Source of the DNA: Pleomorphomonas sp. PLEO
GTDB lineage: Bacteria > Pseudomonadota > Alphaproteobacteria > Rhizobiales > Pleomorphomonadaceae
Assembly: GCF_041320595.1 (NCBI RefSeq)
Contig: NZ_CP166625.1
Coordinates: forward strand, 62,001-126,000
Direction: 5' to 3'
Length of the DNA stretch: 64,000 nt
Position numbers and translations under genes: made by a program. Positions 57,095 through 64,000 of the stretch are shown here, piece after piece; positions within the stretch are counted from its first letter, which is position 1, and every line of letters begins with the position of its first letter. The notes beneath the pieces are model-generated. The model searched no databases. It saw only the letters and a list, made by a program, of their open reading frames with translations, and was not told the origin of the DNA.

Positions 57095-58510
57095 GTGACG
57101 GATAAGAAGTCTGTCTTCATCAAGACCTACGGCTGTCAGATGAATGTCTACGACAGCGACCGCATGTCGGACACACTGACCCCGCTTGGGTATACCGCCG
57201 TCGACAACCCCGAGAACGCCGACCTCGTCATCCTCAATACCTGCCATATCCGCGAGAAGGCGGCCGAGAAGGTCTATTCCGAACTGGGGCGTCTGCGCGT
57301 GCTGAAGGCGGCGCGGGCCGCCGAGGGGCGAGAGACACTGGTCGCCGTCGCTGGCTGCGTCGCCCAGGCGGAAGGCGAAGAGATCATCGCCCGAGCGCCG
57401 GTCGTCGACATGGTATTTGGACCGCAGACCTACCACCGCCTGCCCGAACTGATCGAGCGGGTACGCTTGGGCGAAAGACCGACCGCCACCGAAGGCAAGG
57501 CGCCGGTCCGGCAAAAGGTCGTGGAGACCGAGTTTCCGGCCGAAGACAAGTTCGATCACCTCGTCGCCCCCTCCGAGACGGCGGTCAGGTCTCGTGGCGT
57601 GACGGCCTTCCTCACGGTGCAAGAAGGTTGCGACAAGTTCTGTACCTTCTGCGTCGTCCCCTACACGCGCGGCTCGGAAGCCTCGCGGCCGGTCGAGAAG
57701 ATCGTCGAGGAAGCAGAGACCCTGGTGGCCGCCGGTGTGCGCGAGATCACGCTCCTCGGCCAGAACGTCAATGCCTACCATGGCGTGGATCATGAAGGTC
57801 GGACGGTCGGCCTCGCCGGTCTCTTGGCCCGCCTTTCCGAGCTGCCGCGCCTTGCCCGTATCCGCTACACTACCAGTCATCCGCGAGATCTCGACGATAC
57901 TCTGATCGCCGCGCACGCCGGCAATCCCAAGCTGATGCCCTATCTGCATCTGCCCGTGCAGTCTGGCTCCGACCGCATTCTCGCAGCCATGAATCGCCGC
58001 CATACCGCGGCCGAATATATCGCCCTCGTCAACCGCATGCGAACGGTGCGGCCGGACATGGCGATCTCTGGCGATTTTATCGTTGGCTTCCCCGGCGAAA
58101 CCGAGGAAGACTTCGCGGCCACCATGGACCTCGTCCGCACCATCGATTATGCGGCCTGTTACTCGTTCAAATATTCGCCACGTCCGGGCACGCCGGCGGC
58201 GGGTCTGGCCGATCAGATCCCTGAAGCGGTGAAAAGCGAGCGGCTGCAGCGCCTGCAAGTGCTGCTCGAAGCACAGCTGAAAGCTTTCGCCGAGCGCCTT
58301 GTCGGCCGCACCCTGCCTGTGCTTTTAGAAAAACCCGGTCGTCTTTCCGGCCAGATCGTCGGGCGCTCGCCCTACTTGCAGCCAGTGGCTGTCACGGCAC
58401 CGTCGTCGCTGATCGGTGAAATCGTCGAGGTTACCATCGAGGCGATCGGCGGCCATAGCCTGATCGGTCGGCTCCAAGGCGAGCCCGTACCGGCCCGGCG
58501 GTCGGCATGA
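57095..58510 (+). CDS. miaB: tRNA-2-methylthio-N6-dimethylallyladenosine synthase MiaB
   Basis: Radical-SAM methylthiotransferase acting on i6A37 of tRNA. The 471-residue protein has the N-terminal MTTase domain whose three cysteines ([29 protein letters not shown]) bind one cluster, the radical-SAM CxxxCxxC loop [15 protein letters not shown], and a C-terminal TRAM domain. The start is set at GTG 57095 ([14 protein letters not shown]) because homology begins there; the frame is open to 56972 without support. First gene of the miaB-phoH-ybeY-corC-lnt row. Confidence 0.95.
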   Translation: MTDKKSVFIKTYGCQMNVYDSDRMSDTLTPLGYTAVDNPENADLVILNTCHIREKAAEKVYSELGRLRVLKAARAAEGRETLVAVAGCVAQAEGEEIIARAPVVDMVFGPQTYHRLPELIERVRLGERPTATEGKAPVRQKVVETEFPAEDKFDHLVAPSETAVRSRGVTAFLTVQEGCDKFCTFCVVPYTRGSEASRPVEKIVEEAETLVAAGVREITLLGQNVNAYHGVDHEGRTVGLAGLLARLSELPRLARIRYTTSHPRDLDDTLIAAHAGNPKLMPYLHLPVQSGSDRILAAMNRRHTAAEYIALVNRMRTVRPDMAISGDFIVGFPGETEEDFAATMDLVRTIDYAACYSFKYSPRPGTPAAGLADQIPEAVKSERLQRLQVLLEAQLKAFAERLVGRTLPVLLEKPGRLSGQIVGRSPYLQPVAVTAPSSLIGEIVEVTIEAIGGHSLIGRLQGEPVPARRSA

Positions 58511-58571
58511 GCCTGCCACGACACGCACCGACCATGCCGTCGCCAACACTGCGACCTATCCGGGGAACGCC

Positions 58572-59588
58572 ATGAATTATGCGTCCGACCTCACTCATCT
58601 GGTGCTCGTTTTCGAGGATAACCGGCTGATCGGCCCGCTTTACGGTCAGTTCGATCAGCATTTGGCGCTGATCGAGCAGAAGCTCGGTGTCGATGCCACG
58701 GCGCGCGGCAATCAGGTGACCATTCGTGGATCTCATGACGCCGCCGCCCGAGCACGTGATGTACTTGAAGCGCTCTATGGTCGCTTGCAGGCCGGCCAGG
58801 CGATTACCTCGGCCGATGTGGAGGGGGCGATTCGCATGTCATTGGCGGTCGGTGATCAGTTACCGCTGCCTGCGATCGACGCCGGCTCCCGGTTGCAGCT
58901 CGCCGCCATATCCACGCGACGCAAGACCGTGATCGCCCGCAACCCGGCACAGGACGCTTATATTCGCGCCATGGAGCGCTCGACCCTGGTGTTCGGACTG
59001 GGGCCGGCCGGCACCGGCAAGACCTATCTCGCCGTGGCGCACGCAGCGGCGCTGCTCGAGCGCGGAGAAGTAGCGCGCCTCGTGCTGTCCCGGCCGGCCG
59101 TGGAAGCCGGCGAGCGGCTCGGATTTCTGCCGGGCGACATGCGCGAGAAGATCGACCCCTACCTCAGGCCACTCTACGACGCACTTTACGACATGATGCC
59201 ACCCGAGCGGGTGGAGCGGGCGCTGACTTCTGGCGCCATCGAGATTGCGCCGCTGGCCTTCATGCGCGGTCGCACGCTGGCCAACGCCGCCGTCATCCTC
59301 GATGAGGCGCAAAACACCACGTCGATGCAGATGAAGATGTTTCTCACCCGCCTCGGCGATGGCTCAAAGATGATCGTCACCGGCGACCCCAGTCAGATCG
59401 ACCTGCCGGCCGGGCAGGTGTCCGGCCTGGTCGAGGCCAGCCGTATTCTGGCCGACGCCCCCGGTATCGTTCAGGTGCGTTTCACCCACGAGGACGTGGT
59501 TCGCCACGAACTGGTGGCGCGCATCGTCAAGGCCTACGACGACGACAGCCGCGAACGACTTGCCGCCGCCCGCGGAGGGAAGGCATGA
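58572..59588 (+). CDS. phoH: PhoH-like ATPase
   Basis: A 338-residue PhoH/YbeZ-type ATPase, linked to ribosomal RNA metabolism together with YbeY. N-terminal KH-like part (1-110), then Walker A FGLGPAGTGKTYLAVAHA, RPAVEAGERLGFLPGD, Walker B AVILDEAQNTT and KMIVTGDPSQIDLP. Its stop overlaps the ybeY start (ATGA). Confidence 0.94.
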   Translation: MNYASDLTHLVLVFEDNRLIGPLYGQFDQHLALIEQKLGVDATARGNQVTIRGSHDAAARARDVLEALYGRLQAGQAITSADVEGAIRMSLAVGDQLPLPAIDAGSRLQLAAISTRRKTVIARNPAQDAYIRAMERSTLVFGLGPAGTGKTYLAVAHAAALLERGEVARLVLSRPAVEAGERLGFLPGDMREKIDPYLRPLYDALYDMMPPERVERALTSGAIEIAPLAFMRGRTLANAAVILDEAQNTTSMQMKMFLTRLGDGSKMIVTGDPSQIDLPAGQVSGLVEASRILADAPGIVQVRFTHEDVVRHELVARIVKAYDDDSRERLAAARGGKA

Positions 59589-60085
59589 GCGTGATCGCCG
59601 TCGATATCCTCGCGGAAAGCCCCCTTTGGGGCGAGGCGGAGGACTGGCGCGATGATGTCGAGACCGCCGTCGCCATGGCGGCGGCGGCGGCCGATGCCGA
59701 GATTGCCGACGATGCGGAATTGTCGCTGCTGCTCACCGACGACGCGGCGATCCGTTTGCTCAACCGCGATCATCGCCGCCTCGACAAGCCGACCAACGTC
59801 CTGTCGTTCCCACAGGACGATCCGGACGCCGATGCCTACGGGCCGCTCCTCGGCGATATTGTGGTCGCGCACGAGACTGTGGCGCGGGAAGCGGTTGAGG
59901 AAGGCATTTCCTTTCGAGAGCATTTCCTGCACATGATCGTGCATGGATTCCTGCATCTCGTCGGGTATGATCACATGAACGACGACGAAGCCGAGGAGAT
60001 GGAGGGGCTTGAGACAGCCATCCTCGCCCGGCTTGGAATCGCCAACCCCTATGCCGACGCGCCGATGGGCGGCGCCGGCCACTGA
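59585..60085 (+). CDS. ybeY: Endoribonuclease YbeY (rRNA maturation factor)
   Basis: A 166-residue zinc-dependent RNase used in 16S rRNA 3'-end maturation and ribosome quality control. The zinc motif is H-x3-H-x5-H in HGFLHLVGYDH, preceded by RLDKPTNVLSFPQD and LGDIVVAHETV. Coupled to phoH by a 4-base overlap. Confidence 0.95.
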   Translation: MSVIAVDILAESPLWGEAEDWRDDVETAVAMAAAAADAEIADDAELSLLLTDDAAIRLLNRDHRRLDKPTNVLSFPQDDPDADAYGPLLGDIVVAHETVAREAVEEGISFREHFLHMIVHGFLHLVGYDHMNDDEAEEMEGLETAILARLGIANPYADAPMGGAGH

Positions 60086-60151
60086 GGGACGGCATTACCG
60101 GGGCGTCCGTCAGCGGCCGGGAGGGCTAGCCGGCGGCGCGGAAGAAGGACG

Positions 60152-61183
60152 ATGAGCGACAGCGACAGTCACAGTATAAGCAGTCAAAATACGACCTCAG
60201 TAGCCCAGCAAGGAGCCTCGGCCGAGGGTGGACCAGGTTCCGGATTGAGCTGGCTCGCGCGGTTGCGCGAGGCCTTCGGCTTCAAGACTTCGGCGACACT
60301 CCGGCAGAATCTCGAGGAAGCGCTCAGCCAGGAAGATGCGCTCGATGCTGCCTTTTCGCCCGAGGAACGGACGCTGATCCGCAATATCCTCCGCCTCAGG
60401 GAAACGCGTGTCGCCGACGTGATGGTGCCGCGCGCCGACATCGCCGCCGTCGACGCCGACACGACGCTCGCCGAGCTGCTCGAGCTGTTCGAGGCCTCCG
60501 GCCATTCACGCATGCCGGTTTATCGGGAGACGCTGGACGATGCCATCGGCATGGTCCACATCAAGGACCTCATCACCCACATTACCGGCAAGGCACGCAT
60601 CGATGCCGCGGCCGAGGAGGACGAGGGACGTCTCGACGTCGGCCAGGTGGACCTCGATATAACGCTCGAAGCGGCCAAGCTGGTGCGCGCCGTTCTGTTC
60701 GTACCGCCGTCCATGCCGGCCACCGACCTTTTGCAGAAGATGCAGGCGACGCATATCCAGATGGCGTTGGTCATCGACGAGTACGGCGGCACCGACGGTA
60801 TCGTCTCCATCGAGGACGTGGTCGAGACCATTGTCGGCGAGATCGATGACGAGCACGACGACGAGGATGGGCCGCTGGTCAAGACGGTGCAGGACGGCGT
60901 CTACCTCGCCGACGCTCGCGCCGATCTCGATGAGGTGCGAGCTGCCATCGGGCCGAGCTTCTCGTTTGCGGACTACGACGAGGACGTAGACACGCTGGGT
61001 GGCCTGCTATTTGCCGCCCTCGGCCGCATTCCGGTCCGCGGTGAGGTGATCGCTTCCGACGATCTCCCAGGCTGGGAGGTCGAAGTGCTCGACGCCGATC
61101 CGCGCCGCATCAAGACGGTGCGGCTCGTTGCTCGGGCAGCCGAGCCGTCCGAGACGGTCGAAGCCTCCGAAATCGGAGCTTAA
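60152..61183 (+). CDS. corC: CBS-domain protein CorC/HlyC (hemolysin-like)
   Basis: A 343-residue soluble protein with two CBS domains (about 85-230: RVADVMVPRADIAAV, GHSRMPVYRETLD, MALVIDEYGGTDGIVSIEDV) and a C-terminal CorC_HlyC transporter-associated domain (GVYLADARADLDEV to RIKTVRLVARAAE). It lacks the membrane DUF21 part. Such proteins are linked to Mg/Co efflux with CorA; here it sits in the conserved ybeY-corC-lnt row. The N-terminal 30 residues are low complexity (SDSDSHSISS). Confidence 0.92.
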   Translation: MSDSDSHSISSQNTTSVAQQGASAEGGPGSGLSWLARLREAFGFKTSATLRQNLEEALSQEDALDAAFSPEERTLIRNILRLRETRVADVMVPRADIAAVDADTTLAELLELFEASGHSRMPVYRETLDDAIGMVHIKDLITHITGKARIDAAAEEDEGRLDVGQVDLDITLEAAKLVRAVLFVPPSMPATDLLQKMQATHIQMALVIDEYGGTDGIVSIEDVVETIVGEIDDEHDDEDGPLVKTVQDGVYLADARADLDEVRAAIGPSFSFADYDEDVDTLGGLLFAALGRIPVRGEVIASDDLPGWEVEVLDADPRRIKTVRLVARAAEPSETVEASEIGA

Positions 61184-61264
61184 GGACAGCCATTTCCTCC
61201 CCGGCGGCGACCGGCTATTGCTTCGAGCAGCAACGATCGATTCGCCGCCCAGGGGAAAGGTGCC

Positions 61265-62893
61265 ATGTTAAAAACTTGTGCCCAGCGGCTCCTGCTCCTC
61301 TGGGGATGGCCGCGGCGTTTGACAGCCTTTGCCGCTGGCGCCCTCTCCGCTCTTGCCCTGTCGCCGATATACGCCGGGCCGATCCTGTTTCTGACACTGC
61401 CGGCCCTGGTGCTGCTGATCGATGGCGCGGTGGTTGCCGGGCCGCGTGGCGTCCGCCGGTTGAGACCGGCCGCTGTCACCGGCTGGTGGTTCGGTTTCGG
61501 CTATTTCCTCGCCGGCCTCCATTGGGTGGGAATGGCCTTCCTGGCCGAGGGACGGTCGGAACTTGTTCCGCTGATGCCTTTTGCCGTCGCCGGCCTGGCC
61601 GCCGGCCTGGCCCTTTTCACCGCCTTCGGCGCTCTGATCGCCCGTTTGCTGTGGAGTGATGGCCCAACTCGTATCTTCGCTCTGGCTGTGGGACTCGGCG
61701 CTTCAGAGTGGTTGCGCGGCCATGTGCTGACCGGGTTCCCGTGGAATTTGCTCGGACAGGCGGTGGCCTTTACAGACCTTACCGCGCAAGGGGCGAGCGT
61801 CGTCGGCATCTACGGCCTGACGTTCGCCGGCATAGCCGTATTCGCCGCCCCGGTGCTTCTTGCCGATGAACAGGGCCATTATCCGTGGTTGCGCCGGCTG
61901 AGCATCGCGCTAGTGCTGGCCTTGGTTGTCGCCGACATTAGCTGGGGCATCCATCGGCTTGCCACCGCCGCGCCGACCGGCGAAGCGGTACTGGCCGATG
62001 CCCGCATCCGAATTGTGCAGCCCAATATCGATCAGGCCGCCAAATGGTCGCCCGAAAAAAAGCAGGAAGCGCTCGACAAACTGGTGTCCCTCTCTGATCG
62101 CAAGACGGATCCTCAGACGCTCGGGGCCATATCCTTCTCGGAGATTATCTGGCCGGAGACAGCACTCCCCTTTTTCTTGACCGAAGAGCCGGAGGCGCTT
62201 GCGCGTATCGCCGACCTGTTGTCGCCCGGGACGATCCTGCTCACCGGTGCGCCGCGTGTCGAGCCAACCGATGATGTGGCCGATGGAGGGCGCCGCTACT
62301 ACAATTCACTATTCGCCATCGACGACGCCGGCGCCATCCTCGCCGCCTATGACAAGGTGCATCTTGTTCCCTTTGGCGAATACATGCCATTGAGCGCGCT
62401 TTTGCACCGGCTCGGTGTCGGCGAACTGTTTCGTGGTATCGGCGGCTTTTCATCAGGTCCGCGACGCAAGCTGATCGCCATCGCCGGTCATCCGTCCTTC
62501 TCTGTGCTGATCTGCTATGAGGCGATCTTCCCAGGTGAGGTTCTGCCGGAAAGCGGGCGCCCAGACTACCTCGTCAACATCACCAACGACGGCTGGTTTG
62601 GACGCAGCACCGGCCCCCATCAGCATCTGGATGCCGCTCGGATGCGGGCGATCGAGGAAGGCCTGCCTGTGGTGAGAGCGGCCAACACGGGCATATCCGC
62701 AATCATCGACGCTTATGGCAGGACAGTTGCAAGTTTACCGCTCGGCGAAGACGGCGTGCTCGACGGTTTTGTGCCGTCCGAACGCCCAATGACTTTCTTT
62801 CAACACGGCGGGTCAACTTTTCTCTTGGCTTTCAATGTCTTCTTTATCTTGTTGGCACTACTTGGAAAGAGAAAACGTAGAACCAGGAGTTGA
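61265..62893 (+). CDS. lnt: Apolipoprotein N-acyltransferase
   Basis: Adds the third acyl chain to the N-terminal cysteine of lipoproteins in the inner membrane. The 542-residue enzyme has about six N-terminal spans (1-220) and a periplasmic nitrilase-like domain with the Glu-Lys-Cys triad: Glu in IWPETALPFF, Lys in YDKVHLVPFGEY and Cys in VLICYEAIFPG. VNITNDGWFGRSTGPHQHL is the family signature. A final span closes the protein. ATG 61265. Confidence 0.95.
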   Translation: MLKTCAQRLLLLWGWPRRLTAFAAGALSALALSPIYAGPILFLTLPALVLLIDGAVVAGPRGVRRLRPAAVTGWWFGFGYFLAGLHWVGMAFLAEGRSELVPLMPFAVAGLAAGLALFTAFGALIARLLWSDGPTRIFALAVGLGASEWLRGHVLTGFPWNLLGQAVAFTDLTAQGASVVGIYGLTFAGIAVFAAPVLLADEQGHYPWLRRLSIALVLALVVADISWGIHRLATAAPTGEAVLADARIRIVQPNIDQAAKWSPEKKQEALDKLVSLSDRKTDPQTLGAISFSEIIWPETALPFFLTEEPEALARIADLLSPGTILLTGAPRVEPTDDVADGGRRYYNSLFAIDDAGAILAAYDKVHLVPFGEYMPLSALLHRLGVGELFRGIGGFSSGPRRKLIAIAGHPSFSVLICYEAIFPGEVLPESGRPDYLVNITNDGWFGRSTGPHQHLDAARMRAIEEGLPVVRAANTGISAIIDAYGRTVASLPLGEDGVLDGFVPSERPMTFFQHGGSTFLLAFNVFFILLALLGKRKRRTRS

Positions 62894-63041
62894 CAACTTC
62901 TCGTTCGAAGACAACAATCCAAGCGCGCAACGAGCCCATTTTGGTTCGTATGCCAAGAAATGGGCCGCAAGACAACAAACAACGACCGCGCCTTGCGAGC
63001 CTCATCGGTAACCGCGGGTTCAATCCGCAGACGAGACCCAA

Positions 63042-63455
63042 ATGGCCAGCAAGAAGTCCCCCAATCCCATCGATATCCATGTTGGAAGCCGCGTCAGGCT
63101 TCGTCGCATGATGCTCGGCATGAGCCAGGAAAAGCTGGGCGAAGCACTCGGCATTACCTTCCAACAGATTCAGAAATACGAGAAGGGCACCAATCGAGTC
63201 GGCGCCAGCCGTCTTCAGCATATCGCCACCGTTCTCAAGGTGCCCGTGTCCTTCTTCTTCGAGGATGCGCCCGGCACACCTGAGGAGGCCGCGGGATTCG
63301 CTGAAAGCCCAAGTCATTCCTATGTCGTGGACTTCCTGTCGTCGACCGAGGGGCTGTCTCTCAACAAGTCTTTCGTGCGCATCAAGGATGCTCGCGTCCG
63401 CCGGCGCATCGTCGACCTCGTCCAGACGCTGGCCGCCGAGGATGGCGAAGCCTGA
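63042..63455 (+). CDS. XRE-family helix-turn-helix regulator
   Basis: A 137-residue protein. HTH residues about 16-70: VGSRVRLRRMMLGMSQEKLG, EALGITFQQIQKYEKGTNRV and LQHIATVLKVPVSFFFED. The remaining part (HSYVVDFLSSTEGLSLNKSF, VRRRIVDLVQTL) is a conserved tail of a rhizobial group found beside metK. Regulated genes are not evident; metK downstream is a natural candidate. It is separated from metK by a strong terminator. Confidence 0.93.
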   Translation: MASKKSPNPIDIHVGSRVRLRRMMLGMSQEKLGEALGITFQQIQKYEKGTNRVGASRLQHIATVLKVPVSFFFEDAPGTPEEAAGFAESPSHSYVVDFLSSTEGLSLNKSFVRIKDARVRRRIVDLVQTLAAEDGEA

Positions 63456-63478
63456 GCGGAAAGAGCTTGAAGCCATAG

Positions 63479-63519
63479 CGGATCGTGTCGACCGAGGTCG
63501 ACCGATCCGTTTTATTTTT
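63479..63519 (+). terminator. Intrinsic terminator after the XRE gene
   Basis: A two-part stem, CGGATCG/CGATCCG outside TCGACC/GGTCGA with a 2-base loop and small internal mismatch, ending at 63509 and followed by TTTTATTTTT. Strong terminator. Confidence 0.9.
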
Positions 63520-63768
63520 GTTGCACTTACGACGTCTTCCGAATCTCTCCCCACAGGAAGAAGTTTTCCGTTTTAATCTTTTCCGCAAGATAAATTTGCC
63601 ATCGCCGTGGCGCCGAATGCACAGCGCTTTTCAAACGCGCGTGGGCTGGCGAGGGGAGCTTGCGCTTTTCGTGGCGGCTTGCGAAAAGAAGGCGCCGCGA
63701 CGGACTGCCACCGCGACAGACCAGTCTTCCGTCGACCACGTCGACGTCTTCTTTGAGGGGTCAACCCT
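63520..63768 (+). other. metK leader region, no gene seen
   Basis: About 250 bases between the XRE terminator and metK. It is AT-richer up to about 63600 and holds a 7-bp hairpin CTTTTCG/CGAAAAG (63665-63688). I do not recognise a SAM-II, SAM/SAH or other known SAM-sensing riboswitch by eye. A promoter is likely in the 63560-63600 stretch but no pair of boxes is convincing. GAGGGG precedes the metK start. Confidence 0.4.
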
Positions 63769-64000
63769 ATGTCTCGCCAGAACTACCTCTTTACTTCCGA
63801 GTCCGTCTCGGAGGGACATCCCGATAAAGTCTGCGACCGTATTTCCGACACCATCGTCGACGCTTTCCTCGCCGCCGAACCGCAGGCGCGCGTGGCGGCT
63901 GAGACGCTCGCCACCACCAACCGTGTCGTCATCGCCGGCGAGACGCGCGGCCCGAAGTCCATCGACAATGCGTTGATCGAGAAGCTGACGCGCGAAGCCA
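63769..64000 (+). CDS. metK: S-adenosylmethionine synthetase, 5' part
   Basis: The first 77 residues of methionine adenosyltransferase, cut by the window end. It starts [20 protein letters not shown], where the [16 protein letters not shown] motif binds methionine and ATP (catalytic His), followed by [23 protein letters not shown] 63769 has GAGGGG upstream at a 9-base distance. Confidence 0.96.
   Translation, partial: MSRQNYLFTSESVSEGHPDKVCDRISDTIVDAFLAAEPQARVAAETLATTNRVVIAGETRGPKSIDNALIEKLTREA

Noticed and set aside
63520-63768. SAM-sensing riboswitch before metK
   Set aside because: Known SAM-II and SAM/SAH core motifs are not visible; only a small unrelated hairpin is present.

Overview
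The window is a G+C-rich alphaproteobacterial chromosome segment, almost certainly from the Hyphomicrobiales (Rhizobiales). The best evidence is family-level: PmtA- and OlsB-type membrane-lipid enzymes, a 206-residue GpmA, a Mur-like Fur protein without the usual CxxC, a mesaconyl-CoA hydratase of the ethylmalonyl-CoA pathway, and the run miaB-phoH-ybeY-corC-lnt-XRE regulator-metK typical of this order. Genus cannot be fixed from sequence alone. I see no rRNA, tRNA, CRISPR array, prophage or intact insertion sequence.

Layout. 1-6100: end of a universal-stress-protein gene, Fe-S scaffold nifU, rutE-like nitroreductase, DNA repair pair nth/ada-like, then gpmA, dapB and an alpha/beta hydrolase. 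6200-11650: translation block infC-rpmI-rplT-pheS-pheT, where infC appears to use an AUU start. 11650-19670: a self-contained sugar locus (ribokinase, two permeases, double ATPase, periplasmic binding protein, LacI regulator, ketose 3-epimerase) bounded on both sides by the same palindromic terminator, with a clear promoter/operator. 19670-27945: cell-envelope region (MepA endopeptidase, two GT-C-like membrane proteins, two polyprenol-type GT2 enzymes, GtrA-like protein, OlsB). 28000-36640: dnaK-dnaJ, pmtA, a MarR regulator with a cysteine-rich tail, lepA, grpE and hrcA. 36789-40297: tsaB-rimI-fur-plsC and a convergent mesaconyl-CoA hydratase. 40555-47010: polA, two large palindromic repeats, cobalamin genes cobO-cobQ and convergent cbiB with a possible B12-type leader. 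47405-56307: one complete chemotaxis operon (STAS protein, cheY, cheA, cheW, receptor, cheR, cheD, cheB). 56315-64000: gamma-carbonic anhydrase, then miaB, phoH, ybeY, corC, lnt, XRE regulator and the start of metK.

Working together: the sugar locus imports, epimerises and phosphorylates a rare sugar under LacI control; the envelope region looks like two polyprenol-linked glycosylation modules around an ornithine-lipid gene with a PHO-box-like site; the che genes form a full adaptation system in which the receptor ends in a CheR-tether-like pentapeptide. Cobalamin synthesis and the ethylmalonyl-CoA enzyme are probably linked metabolically, because that pathway needs adenosylcobalamin-dependent mutases.

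Quality warning: four genes (usp, the 20.6-22.5 kb membrane protein, gtrA, dnaJ) are each broken by a one-base length error in a run of 6-8 G or C. Four such events in 64 kb, one of them in dnaJ, point to homopolymer errors in the assembly more than to true pseudogenes. No clearly new defence or mobile system is present; the most novel-looking items are the glycosylation modules, the polA-cobO palindromes and the sugar locus.
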